Positions 29,613 through 39,209 of a DNA stretch of 64,000 nucleotides are shown here, piece by piece. This DNA comes from Candidatus Sumerlaea chitinivorans (GTDB lineage: Bacteria; Sumerlaeota; Sumerlaeia; Sumerlaeales; Sumerlaeaceae). The position numbers and the translations under genes were made by a program. Below the pieces are notes generated by a model, which saw only the letters and a program-made list of their open reading frames with translations, searched no databases and was not told where the DNA came from. The stretch's first letter is position 1. The number at the start of each line of letters is the position of its first letter. The stretch is taken from the NCBI GenBank assembly GCA_003290465.1, contig CP030759.1, forward strand, positions 2,170,001 through 2,234,000. Direction: 5' to 3'.

Positions 29613-31097
29613 GTGTTAGGCAACCAAAGCGATGAGCTTTGCGCGAGCACGATGCGGGAACGATTTGCTACAAGTGCGCCTTCAGAGGCTGGGAAAGGTG
29701 GCAACGCACCTGCGGTCTCGCTTCGTCGTGGCCTCCCTACCCTCTCTGCCTTCATCCTCATGGTCATCGTCCTGCTCATCTTTAATCTTTCTTCGCTGCG
29801 GCTCGTGCGTCTGTTGGAGGCCTCAAAGGAAAGTGATTTAGGGCAGCGCATGGTAGCGGTCGGACGCATGATTGCCTACCACCTGCGCCAACCCAGCCCG
29901 CCCGTGATCCTCTCGCTGGTAAGCGAGTTGCCCATCGATCAGCAGGCCGACAAACTTGAGGACTTTGCAGCCACGACCGTTTATGAGAAGCTGATCCAAC
30001 GCTTAAGCGAGATGAAGCGGCTGAACAACCTCGCGGCGCTCACGCTGCTCACCGTCCAGGGGCTCGTGGTGGCAGACGCCGACGAGAAAATGGCGCCGGC
30101 CTCACCATACTTGTACAACGAGGTGGATGCTGAGCCCTTGAGCCGTGCTGCGACGGGTCAAGTCGCACAAATGCGCCTCTATCCGATCGGGGACACGCTT
30201 TACAAACGCGTCTATGTGCCGATCGTCTCGGAAGGCAAACCGCTCGGGATTCTTGCACTGTCAGCAAGTGCGGACTACTTCGCCGCCTTACGTGAGGTGC
30301 AACGCCGAGCCCGTGTCCAGATGATCCTCAGTTCTGCCCTGCTGATCGCAATCGGGGTGCTCGTTCATCGCCTCTTCTCTTTCATCGTCAAAGCCGAGGC
30401 TCGAGCCCTACGTCTTGCACGCATGGAAGCGATGGCCTCGCTTGCCGGCGGGGTCGCCCACGAACTGCGCAACCCTCTCTCCATCATTCGAATGATGTGC
30501 GAGGAGATTCTTGCGGATCTACCGCCCGAAAGTCGCAGCGCCCGCAATGCCCGCGACATCATCGGCGAGGTGGACCGACTCAATGAGCTTGTTTACCAAT
30601 TCCTGTCGCTCGCAAAGCCACCTGATTTTTCAAAGGCAGAGCCTGTGGACCTTGTGGCGGAGGTCCGACGCACCGCCGAGCTCCTCCGCAAAAGCTCTCC
30701 TCAGGCGTTCGCACTAGAGCTGAATTTGCCAACTGCCCCTCTGCGCGTGCAAGCCGACGAGCGCGCCCTTCGGCAAGTTTTACTCAATCTCCTGCTCAAT
30801 GCGCGCGACGCTGTGGCTGAAAATGGTGGGCGTGTGAGTGTCACGGTCACCGAGCGACGCGATATGGCGGAAGTGCGCATCGCTGACACGGGGCCGGGCA
30901 TCGCGCAACGCGACCTCGAGCGCGTTTTCGACCCGTTTTTCACCACCAAACCGACCGGCTCGGGCTTGGGACTTGCCATCTCACGGAACCTCGTCCAAAA
31001 CATGGGTGGAGAAATCTCACTAACGAGCTGCGTCGGCAAGGGAACCGAGGTCTGTGTGCGCCTTCCGCTTCGTCGCAGCATGACCCTGCGCGGCTAA
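29613..31097 (+). CDS. Membrane sensor histidine kinase
   Basis: 494 residues. TM1 (~43-62) and TM2 (~228-250) flank a periplasmic sensor of ~160 residues. The HisKA box is GGVAHELRNPLS, and the ATPase domain shows N (NARDAV), G1 (DTGPGI), F (FDPFFTT) and G2 (GSGLGLAI) boxes, NtrB-like. No response regulator is next to it, so its partner is unknown. The start is uncertain: GTG at 29613 or ATG at 29652, neither with a good ribosome site. Confidence 0.88.
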   Translation: MLGNQSDELCASTMRERFATSAPSEAGKGGNAPAVSLRRGLPTLSAFILMVIVLLIFNLSSLRLVRLLEASKESDLGQRMVAVGRMIAYHLRQPSPPVILSLVSELPIDQQADKLEDFAATTVYEKLIQRLSEMKRLNNLAALTLLTVQGLVVADADEKMAPASPYLYNEVDAEPLSRAATGQVAQMRLYPIGDTLYKRVYVPIVSEGKPLGILALSASADYFAALREVQRRARVQMILSSALLIAIGVLVHRLFSFIVKAEARALRLARMEAMASLAGGVAHELRNPLSIIRMMCEEILADLPPESRSARNARDIIGEVDRLNELVYQFLSLAKPPDFSKAEPVDLVAEVRRTAELLRKSSPQAFALELNLPTAPLRVQADERALRQVLLNLLLNARDAVAENGGRVSVTVTERRDMAEVRIADTGPGIAQRDLERVFDPFFTTKPTGSGLGLAISRNLVQNMGGEISLTSCVGKGTEVCVRLPLRRSMTLRG

Positions 31098-31170
31098 TCT
31101 GTGCCAATGTGCGTCGAGTTCACCAAGTGCAGCAAGCATCTCCAAGAGTCTGTAAACATCGGTAAGAGCA

Positions 31171-32946
31171 TTGGCAAAGGACGTCCCTACCGCTGAACTC
31201 AAAGGCGGTGTGGCTGATTCCAAACATACGAACCGTGATAGGGCAAGCGAGCTTTGGCACACGATCCAGCACTCAACTCATAATCCCACTGGTGCCCATG
31301 CAGAATCTCTTTGTGGCGCATTGCGAGACTCGAGTTTGATCTTTGCGTACGCGTTTTTTCCCCACCTCTGCCGCTATCCCTTCTCCCGCATGCATGTGGA
31401 ACTCTTCGAGCGCTACGACACCACGACGCGTTCGCACCTCCCGTATCGCGCCGGCAAACGCTTTGCGTTGGCCGCACCACGTGGTTACGCAAAATCCACA
31501 CTCCATTCGTTAATCCTCCCCCTGGCCGACCTATGCTTTAGGCGCGAACAATTCATCGTCATCGTGAGTGCAACGTTTTTGCAGGCTGCAACTCGCCTGC
31601 GCGCCCTGCGTGCGGAACTTGCGTCGAATCCTGCACTGCGGGCAGCCTTCCCGCATCTGGCACAACCGCCGACAGAGGCAAATCGCCAGACGCTCTGCGT
31701 AGCGGGCATGCGCATATCAGCGTTTGGTGCCGGAGCAGAGATGAGGGGCCTGACTCATAACGGCTGGCGCCCAACCAAAATCATTCTCGATGACGTTGAG
31801 GACTCCGAGCGCGTCCTATCCGCGCGACTGCGCGACGCCACTGAGGCGTGGTTCCACGAAGTCATTGTGCCACTCGGCGATACGACCACCCATATTGAAG
31901 TCGTTGGTACACTTCTGCATCGCGAGTCCCTTCTTGCAAAGCTCCTGCATGCTCCCGCTTTCGAAACGCGCCTTTACCGAGCCGTCGAGGCATGGCCGGA
32001 CCGCGAAGACCTTTGGGCGGAGTGGCGTCGCCTGCGCTCGAACCCTGAGGATCCGCAACGCACAACGACTGCGACACAGTTTTTCCACGAAAACCGAGAG
32101 GCGATGCTTCGCGGCGGTTGCGTGCTTTGGCCAGAGAAGGAATCGCTCCCCCAGCTGATGGAGCTTATGCTGACGCAAGGACGGGTGGCATTCTTCCAAG
32201 AAAAACAAAACGAACCACCCGCCGGCGCAGGCGCTCTCTTCGACGTCGAGGGTTGGCAGCGCTTTACCATCCGTGAGGATGGCCAAATTGTTTCGGCTCA
32301 GGCGAGGGATCCAGCGATCGGCTCGTCAAGCCGCTCGCCTCGTGCACTCAACGACACGGCGCCCGCCACAGATGCTTCCGCCGAGCCGAAATCCCCCAAC
32401 GTGCGCGAACTTGAGGTCGTTGGATTCTTGGACCCAGCATTGGGCGGGGGCGACTACGCCGCAATCGCCACTGTGGGACGGGATCGCCGCGGAGTCCTCT
32501 ACGTTCTTGACGTCTGGATGGCTCGCGTGCCACCAGCTCAGCAAGTTGCTCGCGCATTTGAACTTCACTCGCGCTGGGGTTACAGCCGTTTCGGTTTCGA
32601 AGCAAACGCGTTTCAGGTCATGCTCACCCGCGCCTTCGAACTCGAACTGCAGCATCGCGTTCAAGCTCATCGCCCAGCACAGATGCGCTTCGTCGGCATC
32701 AAGAATCGCGCACCCAAAGCAACTCGGATTGCAGCGCTCGAACCGCTTGCAGCGGCTGGGTGGTTACGCTTCCACGAGGCGTTGTCTCCAACATTCCTCC
32801 ATGAAGCGGCGGCTTATCCTTGCGGCCAAACCGATGACGGACTGGACGCGGTTGCGGGTGCTGTGGCATTGCTCACCACCCATTTTACGCATCGTGTGGT
32901 AAGCACTGTTGCGATCCCTACGCGTCGCCATCTGCCAAACTTTTAA
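31171..32946 (+). CDS. Phage-type terminase large subunit (orphan)
   Basis: A 591-residue protein with both terminase activities. The packaging ATPase has a Walker A-like AAPRGYAKST (101-110), Walker B with catalytic acid ILDDVE (205-210), and VVGTLLH (244-250) as the coupling segment. The RNase H-fold nuclease follows: D421 in FLDPALGGGDY, E477 in FEAN, and the DDGLD acids (555-559). A Ser/Pro/Ala-rich linker (~372-412) separates them. All catalytic residues are present and the frame is full length. No small terminase, portal, capsid or integrase gene adjoins; neighbours are a histidine kinase and lysA. TTG at 31171 is the assumed start; the N-terminus is poorly conserved, so a later start is possible. 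Confidence 0.85.
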   Translation: MAKDVPTAELKGGVADSKHTNRDRASELWHTIQHSTHNPTGAHAESLCGALRDSSLIFAYAFFPHLCRYPFSRMHVELFERYDTTTRSHLPYRAGKRFALAAPRGYAKSTLHSLILPLADLCFRREQFIVIVSATFLQAATRLRALRAELASNPALRAAFPHLAQPPTEANRQTLCVAGMRISAFGAGAEMRGLTHNGWRPTKIILDDVEDSERVLSARLRDATEAWFHEVIVPLGDTTTHIEVVGTLLHRESLLAKLLHAPAFETRLYRAVEAWPDREDLWAEWRRLRSNPEDPQRTTTATQFFHENREAMLRGGCVLWPEKESLPQLMELMLTQGRVAFFQEKQNEPPAGAGALFDVEGWQRFTIREDGQIVSAQARDPAIGSSSRSPRALNDTAPATDASAEPKSPNVRELEVVGFLDPALGGGDYAAIATVGRDRRGVLYVLDVWMARVPPAQQVARAFELHSRWGYSRFGFEANAFQVMLTRAFELELQHRVQAHRPAQMRFVGIKNRAPKATRIAALEPLAAAGWLRFHEALSPTFLHEAAAYPCGQTDDGLDAVAGAVALLTTHFTHRVVSTVAIPTRRHLPNF

Positions 32947-33118
32947 ATCAGCTCAGCCTATGCCGAACGTGCATCGCACGTACCCGCGCTGAAGAATACT
33001 CGTGGCACGCAGAGCTCTGAACCCCCCGCCCGTGACTCCCTTGGGCGCCCCGCTTGGTCCACATCATTCCAACGCCGATGTCGCTCCGTCCCACGCAAGC
33101 GCTTGCGCGCGCCCGCGG

Positions 33119-34405
33119 TTAGCTAAGTGGCTCGTCCGTCTCGAGCTTGACCACGTCCTCGAGCGTCTCGCGCCGCGAAATAAGTACGCGGCTTCCATCC
33201 TCCTCGACCCACACCTGTGGGGCCCGGCCCAACGAGTTGTAGTTGGAGCTCATCACGTAGCCGTAAGCACCGCCATCATGAATGCAGAGAAAATCCCCTC
33301 GCTCGGGTCGCGGGAGACGCCGTGGCGCAATGAAGTCCGACGCATCGCGCGTAAACACGTCGCCCGATTCACAAAGGGGGCCGGCCACCACCACGTCGTG
33401 GGGCGGATTGCCCGCCCCGCGTCCCACGACGCTCATCCGGTGATAAGAGCCATACATGGCTGGCCGAATCAAATCCACGAATCCGGCATCCACCATGACA
33501 AATGTCTGGCCCGTGCCCTTCTCGTTTGTTCCGGTGCGCTTCACATCGGTCACTCGCGCCACAAGTGTTGCGCACGGTGCCACAAAGTAGCGGCCGGGCT
33601 CTATCTCAATGCGTAGGGGGTGTCCCGCTCCACCCTCAATCACCTTTCGCGCCTCGACAAACAACTGCGCGAGCGGCTGAATTTCCACTGGTGGCTCGAA
33701 TTCCTTGTAGGTGTGTGGGATGCCTCCCCCAAGACTCACTGCCTCCAGATGGGGAATGCGCGGAGCTAAGGCCGCAAATTCGCGGGCAAGGCGCTCAAGA
33801 TTCGCAAGTAGCTCTTCGATCTTGGGGCCACTTCCGATGTGCGCATGCAGCATCACCACCTGCATGCCGGCAGCTTCGGCCTCCGCGAGCGTTGGCTCGA
33901 GATACTCGTACCAAATCCCGTGCTTGGAACTCGGGCCACCTGTATCGCAGGCGTTGACGTGGCCGTGCCCAAAGCCCGGATTGACACGAATCGCGATTGG
34001 CCCACGGTAACCCGCGGAGCGGAGCTCCGCAACCATGCCGGGCGAGCCCACGTTTGGCAGGATCCCATGCTCGAGGACAACCTGCAGCGCGTTATCGCGA
34101 AAAACATCGGCCGTCAGCACAATCTGCGGTGGATTGTTGCCGGCAGTGTAGCCCACACGAAGGGCGCGCAGCACCTCGTTGCCCGAAACGGCGTCAATCC
34201 AGATTCCTTCCCGACGCATTTCCTCCAGCACCCGCCACGTCGAGAGGGCTTTCATCGCGTAGCGTAGCTGAATGCCCGCCGGCGCGGCCACGGCTTTAAG
34301 CTCGCGAATTCTCTGGCGCAAGGTCGCGGCGTCGATCAGCCAAAACGGTGTGCCAACTTTCTTTGCAATCTCGTCAAGCTCCTGAAACGTTCGGGGCGAC
34401 CCCAT
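33119..34405 (-). CDS. lysA: Diaminopimelate decarboxylase
   Basis: About 428 residues, a PLP-dependent fold III enzyme converting meso-diaminopimelate to lysine. The PLP lysine is in YAMKAL. HAHIGSG and the GGGIP motif bind the phosphate, EPGRYF binds the cofactor ring, and CESGDVF carries the catalytic cysteine from the partner subunit. The ATG at 34405 follows GGGAGA by nine bases; GTG at 34420 is an alternative. Last gene of a probable minus-strand unit with the SDR and TPR genes upstream. Confidence 0.93.
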   Translation of the reverse strand: MGSPRTFQELDEIAKKVGTPFWLIDAATLRQRIRELKAVAAPAGIQLRYAMKALSTWRVLEEMRREGIWIDAVSGNEVLRALRVGYTAGNNPPQIVLTADVFRDNALQVVLEHGILPNVGSPGMVAELRSAGYRGPIAIRVNPGFGHGHVNACDTGGPSSKHGIWYEYLEPTLAEAEAAGMQVVMLHAHIGSGPKIEELLANLERLAREFAALAPRIPHLEAVSLGGGIPHTYKEFEPPVEIQPLAQLFVEARKVIEGGAGHPLRIEIEPGRYFVAPCATLVARVTDVKRTGTNEKGTGQTFVMVDAGFVDLIRPAMYGSYHRMSVVGRGAGNPPHDVVVAGPLCESGDVFTRDASDFIAPRRLPRPERGDFLCIHDGGAYGYVMSSNYNSLGRAPQVWVEEDGSRVLISRRETLEDVVKLETDEPLS

Positions 34406-34562
34406 ACACATTTCTCCCACACTTAGGTAATCAAAAACCTGTCAGCGTGAAGGCCGAGAGGACGACAAAGCACCAACTGTTGGAGTTGCTAACGCCACTC
34501 GTGTTGGAGATTCCGGCGCGCCGTGGGGCTTCTGCCCCATACCAAGGCATCGTGGCGTACCG

Positions 34563-35513
34563 TCATGTCTCGCGTGTCGTCCGCTCAATATTCGCGCGGA
34601 AATACTCGATAGTCCGGCGCAATCCCTCTTCAAGCGAAACTTTCGGTTCCCACCCTAAGACTTTTCGCGCTTTCGTCAGGTCCGGCCGACGAGTTTTTGG
34701 GTCGTCCTCTGGCAACGGGTGATACTCGACAGGCACCTCGGACCCAGCCAACCGTTTGATCAGCGTGGCAAAGTCCTCGATGCTCATCTCAAATTCCGAG
34801 CCAAGGTTGACCGGCATCACTTCGTTCGAATTCAAGAGCCGCCAGATGCCCTCCACCAAGTCATCAATGTAGCAGAAGCTCCGGGTTTGCTTGCCGCTCC
34901 CATAGATGGTGATGGGCTCGCCGGTGAGCACCGACTTAATGAAGCTTGGCACCACGCGCCCATCGTTCATGCGCATACGTGGGCCGTACGTGTTGAAGAT
35001 GCGCGCGATTCGCGTCTCAACCCCATGGTAACGGTGATAGGCGATCGTCATTGCCTCGGCAAACCGCTTCGCCTCATCGTAAACACCGCGCGGTCCGATC
35101 GGGTTGACGTGCCCCCAGTAGGTCTCCGGCTGCGGGTGCACTTGCGGATCCCCATAGACTTCGCTCGTCGAAGCTAAGAGGAATTTTGCGCCTTTCTCGC
35201 GCGCGAGTCCCAACGCTTTGTGAGTCCCCAGCGATCCCACCTTGAGGGTTTGGATCGGCATGCGCAGATAGTCCGCCGGGCTGGCGGGCGAGGCGAAGTG
35301 CAGAATGTTGTCCACCCGCCCCTTCACATAGATGTACTCGGTGACGTCGTGATGAATGAAGTGAAACCGTGGGTCACGAATGTGATCAATGTTCTCAATC
35401 GTACCGGTTAGAAGATTGTCCATTGCGATGACTTCGTGGCCCTCGGCAAGAAAACGCTCCACGAGATGGGACCCAATAAAACCTGCTCCTCCGGTAATGA
35501 GCGTGACTGGCAT
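34563..35513 (-). CDS. UDP-glucuronate decarboxylase-like SDR (UDP-xylose synthase)
   Basis: 316 residues, an extended SDR. The NAD-binding motif is [11 protein letters not shown], catalytic residues are S/T in [10 protein letters not shown] and Y/K in YDEAK. The segment [18 protein letters not shown] is characteristic of the UXS group, which makes UDP-xylose from UDP-glucuronate. The C-terminal pattern [11 protein letters not shown] is also typical. It supplies a sugar nucleotide for surface glycans; the glycosyltransferases are elsewhere in the window. Confidence 0.9.
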   Translation of the reverse strand: MPVTLITGGAGFIGSHLVERFLAEGHEVIAMDNLLTGTIENIDHIRDPRFHFIHHDVTEYIYVKGRVDNILHFASPASPADYLRMPIQTLKVGSLGTHKALGLAREKGAKFLLASTSEVYGDPQVHPQPETYWGHVNPIGPRGVYDEAKRFAEAMTIAYHRYHGVETRIARIFNTYGPRMRMNDGRVVPSFIKSVLTGEPITIYGSGKQTRSFCYIDDLVEGIWRLLNSNEVMPVNLGSEFEMSIEDFATLIKRLAGSEVPVEYHPLPEDDPKTRRPDLTKARKVLGWEPKVSLEEGLRRTIEYFRANIERTTRET

Positions 35514-35559
35514 CGTCGAATCTTTCTATTCTCCTGTCTGCAAAGAGTCAGCTATGAAA

Positions 35560-36657
35560 TCAGAAAATCGGATCTTGCGCAGCGGTGCTGGTAGTCTCGC
35601 TGAGCGAAAAACGTACGACCCCGCGCAGCACCACCGGCGTGGGAGTCGCTTTTGCCGCCGTGGGCGACGTTTCCGTGGTCGCTTGCGCTGGTGTCGTGGC
35701 CACGTCCAGCCCCAAGGCTTTGCGGCGTAGCCACTCGCGTTCCTCCTCAACGGTCTTGACTTTCACTCGCGTGCCTTTGGTGCCCTCTAAGATCTCGCTG
35801 ACTCCCGCATTCGAAACGGACTCGATATAGTAATAGAAAACTTTTCCACGCGGGAGCGGCCGGTCCACGTAACAATAGTCGTGGGGGATATTCGTAGTTC
35901 CAGCACCCGGGATAATCCCCTTGTTGATTTTCGTGTACGGCCCGTCGGGGCTCTCCGCACGGTAGATGTTGAACCCATAATTGTCTTCCTGCGATTCCGT
36001 GCGCCATCGGATCCTGACCTGCCCCGGCGAGTCGTCGGGCACCAACCGTTTCAAATCCTCGTCCGTGAGGGGGCCGCTTGGCAAAGGGTCGCAGGGCTCA
36101 AGCTCACGTTCCAACGCGAGGGTCGTTTTCTCGTCGGAGAGACTCGCTGTCGTGCCTGCCTCTGAGGTGGCAGCTACGGCGCCCCCGTGCGTCGGCATTG
36201 GATGCGATCCCGCTGCCTCCCCGCCAACAAATTTCATAAGCCTTTGGCGTAGTTTATCGTCCTTTTGCGCGTCGGGCATTGCCAGAGCACGACGCGCAAC
36301 GTCTTCCGCCTCCATCCGCCGCCCCGCTCGGTCCAGCGCGATCGCATACAACGTCAGAAGCTCCGCGTCGTCCGGCTCGAGTTCGGTCGCATGGCGAAAC
36401 GCTGCCACCGCTTCCTCAAACTCATTTTGGCGCAAATGGATCGTACCGATTTTGCGCCATGCCCGGACGTGCTTCGGATCTTTTTGCACCACACGCTCAA
36501 ACGTCCGCAGGGCCGTCGCAAGGTCCCCCGATTCTAACTGTTTCTTGCCAAGCTTGTACTCATCGCGCTCTGCGCATGCCACAAGCAGGAGCAGCGAGGC
36601 GACAACACACAGCCACTTGCCGCTCCGGCGCAACAACAAGAGTGTTTCCTTTCCCAT
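35560..36657 (-). CDS. TPR lipoprotein with fibronectin-III-like domain
   Basis: 365 residues from the ATG at 36657. The signal peptide ends in the lipobox LLVACAE (cysteine ~ residue 28). TPR repeats cover ~35-145, then a linker, then an Fn3-like domain (VRIRWRTESQEDNYGFNIYR ... YYYIESVSNAG). Likely anchored in the outer or inner membrane, with protein-interaction roles. A frame extending 24 codons further upstream would bury the signal peptide, so it was not used. Confidence 0.8.
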   Translation of the reverse strand: MGKETLLLLRRSGKWLCVVASLLLLVACAERDEYKLGKKQLESGDLATALRTFERVVQKDPKHVRAWRKIGTIHLRQNEFEEAVAAFRHATELEPDDAELLTLYAIALDRAGRRMEAEDVARRALAMPDAQKDDKLRQRLMKFVGGEAAGSHPMPTHGGAVAATSEAGTTASLSDEKTTLALERELEPCDPLPSGPLTDEDLKRLVPDDSPGQVRIRWRTESQEDNYGFNIYRAESPDGPYTKINKGIIPGAGTTNIPHDYCYVDRPLPRGKVFYYYIESVSNAGVSEILEGTKGTRVKVKTVEEEREWLRRKALGLDVATTPAQATTETSPTAAKATPTPVVLRGVVRFSLSETTSTAAQDPIF

Positions 36658-36803
36658 AGCCACGATACGCTTTACCGCACGTTTTTCTCTCAGCTTAGTC
36701 AAACGCAAAGCGATAAGGCCGGGGAGCACGCCACACGTCGTCCCTCTGCCGGCGTGCTTTGGGCTTGCGGCACCGGCCGCTTTTTGGAATGTGTTGCCAG
36801 CGT

Positions 36804-37775
36804 ATGTGGAAACTCATCGTTCGTCGAATTTTGGAAGCGATTCCGCTACTGCTGGCGATTTCGCTGGTCACGTTTTACCTCCTTTTTCATTCGCCGGGCG
36901 ACTTTCTTTCCGCATTACGGATGGACCCCAAGATCCCGCAAGAATTCCTTGATCGCGAAGTGGCGCGGCTTGGGCTCGATCGTCCGTGGTACGAAGTGTG
37001 GGCTCGCTGGGTCTGGGGTGTCGTACGCCATGGCAATCTCGGCAACAGTTTCAGCTACAAAATCCCGGTTGCGGAGCTCATCGGCCAGCGCCTCTTCAAC
37101 ACCTTCCTGCTCGCACTCAGCTCCACCCTCTTTGCGTGGTGTATTGCGGTGCCGCTGGGCATTATCGCTGCGGTGCGCCAAAACCGACTCGCGGACCGCT
37201 TTGCCTCAGCCATTGCTTTCTTGGGTCTCTCGGTGCCCGCTGTCCTCCTTGCCCTTTTTGCTGTGTATTTTGCCGCCCGCACAGAGTGGTTTCCGACCGG
37301 CGGGATGACTTCGGATCGCTACGCCGAGCTTCCCTCCACGTGGGAGAAAATGAAAGATATCGCGCACCACCTCGTTCTGCCCACCATTGTCCTTGGGATG
37401 GGCGGCTTGGCTATCTATACGCGCCAAATGCGCTCCAACCTGCTGGAGGCCTTGGGCGCCGACTACATGCGGACTGCGCTGGCCAAAGGACTGAGCTACC
37501 GTCAGGCCGTGCTCCGGCACGCCCTGCGCAACGCACTCAACCCCATGATCTCGCTTTTCGGCTTTGCATTCAGCGACCTACTCAGCGGGGCGTTTCTCGT
37601 GGAAAACGTCATGGCGTGGCCGGGCTTGGGTCGCACGACAATTGAGGCGTACAATTCCAAAGATATGTTTGTGGTGGCGGCCGCCGTGATGCTTGCGAGC
37701 GTGATGCTCATCCTCGGCAACCTGATTGCTGACATTCTCCTTGCACTCAACGACCCGAGGATTCGCTATGAGTGA
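36804..37775 (+). CDS. Peptide/nickel ABC transporter permease, DppB/OppB type
   Basis: 323 residues with about six membrane helices and the N-terminal RRILEAIPLL motif of this permease family. The EAA-type loop that contacts the ATPase is present (GADYMRTALAKGLSYRQAVLRHALRNAL). The ATG at 36804 matches the family start. It forms the channel for oligopeptides or related compounds with the permease encoded downstream. No ATPase or binding-protein gene is found in the window. Confidence 0.9.
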   Translation: MWKLIVRRILEAIPLLLAISLVTFYLLFHSPGDFLSALRMDPKIPQEFLDREVARLGLDRPWYEVWARWVWGVVRHGNLGNSFSYKIPVAELIGQRLFNTFLLALSSTLFAWCIAVPLGIIAAVRQNRLADRFASAIAFLGLSVPAVLLALFAVYFAARTEWFPTGGMTSDRYAELPSTWEKMKDIAHHLVLPTIVLGMGGLAIYTRQMRSNLLEALGADYMRTALAKGLSYRQAVLRHALRNALNPMISLFGFAFSDLLSGAFLVENVMAWPGLGRTTIEAYNSKDMFVVAAAVMLASVMLILGNLIADILLALNDPRIRYE

Positions 37776-37914
37776 GCCACTCCCCCAGAATCTCTACGAG
37801 AAGCGCACCTCCACTGAGTGGCCACGCACGCGCGACGTTCAGCCGCGGCTTCACCACAGCGGCCGATACCCCCTTCCTCTGATCGACTTTATGCAGAACA
37901 TCAGGAAGCCATGA
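37768..37914 (+). CDS. 48-codon ORF coupled between the two permease genes
   Basis: The ATG overlaps the end of the upstream permease gene (ATGAGTGA) with GAGGA six bases before it. The stop overlaps the downstream permease start (ATGA). The predicted peptide is hydrophilic, basic and proline-containing (begins MSEPLPQNLYEKR), with no membrane helix. It may be a translated coupling peptide, or the natural N-terminus of the downstream permease separated by a frameshift. Confidence 0.5.
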   Translation: MSEPLPQNLYEKRTSTEWPRTRDVQPRLHHSGRYPLPLIDFMQNIRKP

Positions 37915-39074
37915 CGGGACCAAGTAAACAACACATCGAACAAGGCGACGCGACCGCCCGAGAGGCACTGCCGGTCGGCGTATCGCCAGCGCGCTTGGCA
38001 TGGCGCCGGTTCCGCCGAAACCGCACCGCCGTGGCCGCTGGCATCGTCCTAATTTTCCTCTATCTAATCACCCTTTTTGGCAGCTTCATCGCGCCCTACG
38101 ATCCAGCGGAACGCAACTACGCTATGACGAACCATCCGCCGATGCTCCCGCGCTTCGTGGATGAAACCGGCCGCTTTCACCTCCGCCCGTTTGTCTATGG
38201 CATGGTCCTTGTGGATCCAGTCCGCCAGACGTGGAAATTCGACCTTTCCAAGAAATACCCCATCCGCTTTTTCGTGAAAGGAGCTCCGTACAAACTATGG
38301 TGGATTTTCCCCTGCGATCGTCACCTATTCGGCGTTGATCCGCCCGGCCGCATCTGCCTTCTCGGGACGGATAGCGTGGGCAAGGACGTTTTCTCGCGCC
38401 TCATCGAAGGCGGCAAGATCTCGCTTTCCATCGGCCTCGTCGGGCTGAGCATCTCTCTGCTCATCGGAATGTTCGTGGGAGCGCTCGCAGGCTATTACGG
38501 CGGCTGGTGGGATACCCTCATCATGCGTGGCGTGGAATTTCTCCTGTCCATCCCCACTCTGTATCTCATCATTGCTCTCCGCGCTTATTTCCAAACGAAA
38601 GGCATCTTTGGCATCGGCGGCAGCCAATTAACAAGCACACAGATGTACGTGATGATTGTCGTCATTCTGGCCTTCATCGGATGGGCTGGGCAAGCACGCG
38701 TGGTGCGGGGAATGGTGCTCGCGATTAAGGAGCAGGATTTCGTGACCGCGGAGCGCGCACTCGGGGCTTCGTCGCTGCGCATCATTGCACGCCACATTTT
38801 ACCCAATACGTTTAGCTACGTCATCGTCGCCGCCACGATTGCTATTCCCGGGTACATTCTTGGCGAAGTCGCCCTGAGTTATCTGGGAGTGGGCATTCAG
38901 GAGCCGCAGGTTAGCTGGGGCATCATGCTGGAGCAGGCGCAAAGCCTCTCGACGATCCGCAATTTCCCGTGGCTTCTCTTCGCTCCTGCAAGTGTGATTA
39001 TCATCACGGTGTGTGCATTCAATTTCCTCGGCGACGGACTGCGCGATGCCTTCGATCCCAAGAATCGCACCTGA
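37911..39074 (+). CDS. Peptide ABC transporter permease, DppC/OppC type
   Basis: 387 residues from ATG 37911, preceded closely by AGGA. An N-terminal helix is followed by a ~110-residue extracytoplasmic insert, then five helices and the EAA loop (ERALGASSLRIIARHILPN). The large insert between TM1 and TM2 resembles the YejE-type microcin C/peptide transporters. Pairs with the upstream permease. The upstream frame (to 37818) does not look conserved. Confidence 0.9.
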   Translation: MTGPSKQHIEQGDATAREALPVGVSPARLAWRRFRRNRTAVAAGIVLIFLYLITLFGSFIAPYDPAERNYAMTNHPPMLPRFVDETGRFHLRPFVYGMVLVDPVRQTWKFDLSKKYPIRFFVKGAPYKLWWIFPCDRHLFGVDPPGRICLLGTDSVGKDVFSRLIEGGKISLSIGLVGLSISLLIGMFVGALAGYYGGWWDTLIMRGVEFLLSIPTLYLIIALRAYFQTKGIFGIGGSQLTSTQMYVMIVVILAFIGWAGQARVVRGMVLAIKEQDFVTAERALGASSLRIIARHILPNTFSYVIVAATIAIPGYILGEVALSYLGVGIQEPQVSWGIMLEQAQSLSTIRNFPWLLFAPASVIIITVCAFNFLGDGLRDAFDPKNRT

Positions 39075-39209
39075 TGGCCTCGCCACCACGTCCCTACCCA
39101 GCGAAGCGCATCCACGCTCGGCAATTGGGAATTGTGTGAAGTCGGGCCTTACAACACGAAAACGGGCGGTTGCCCCCCGCGAGCCGGTTCTTCTTCGCCC
39201 GTCGCGGAA

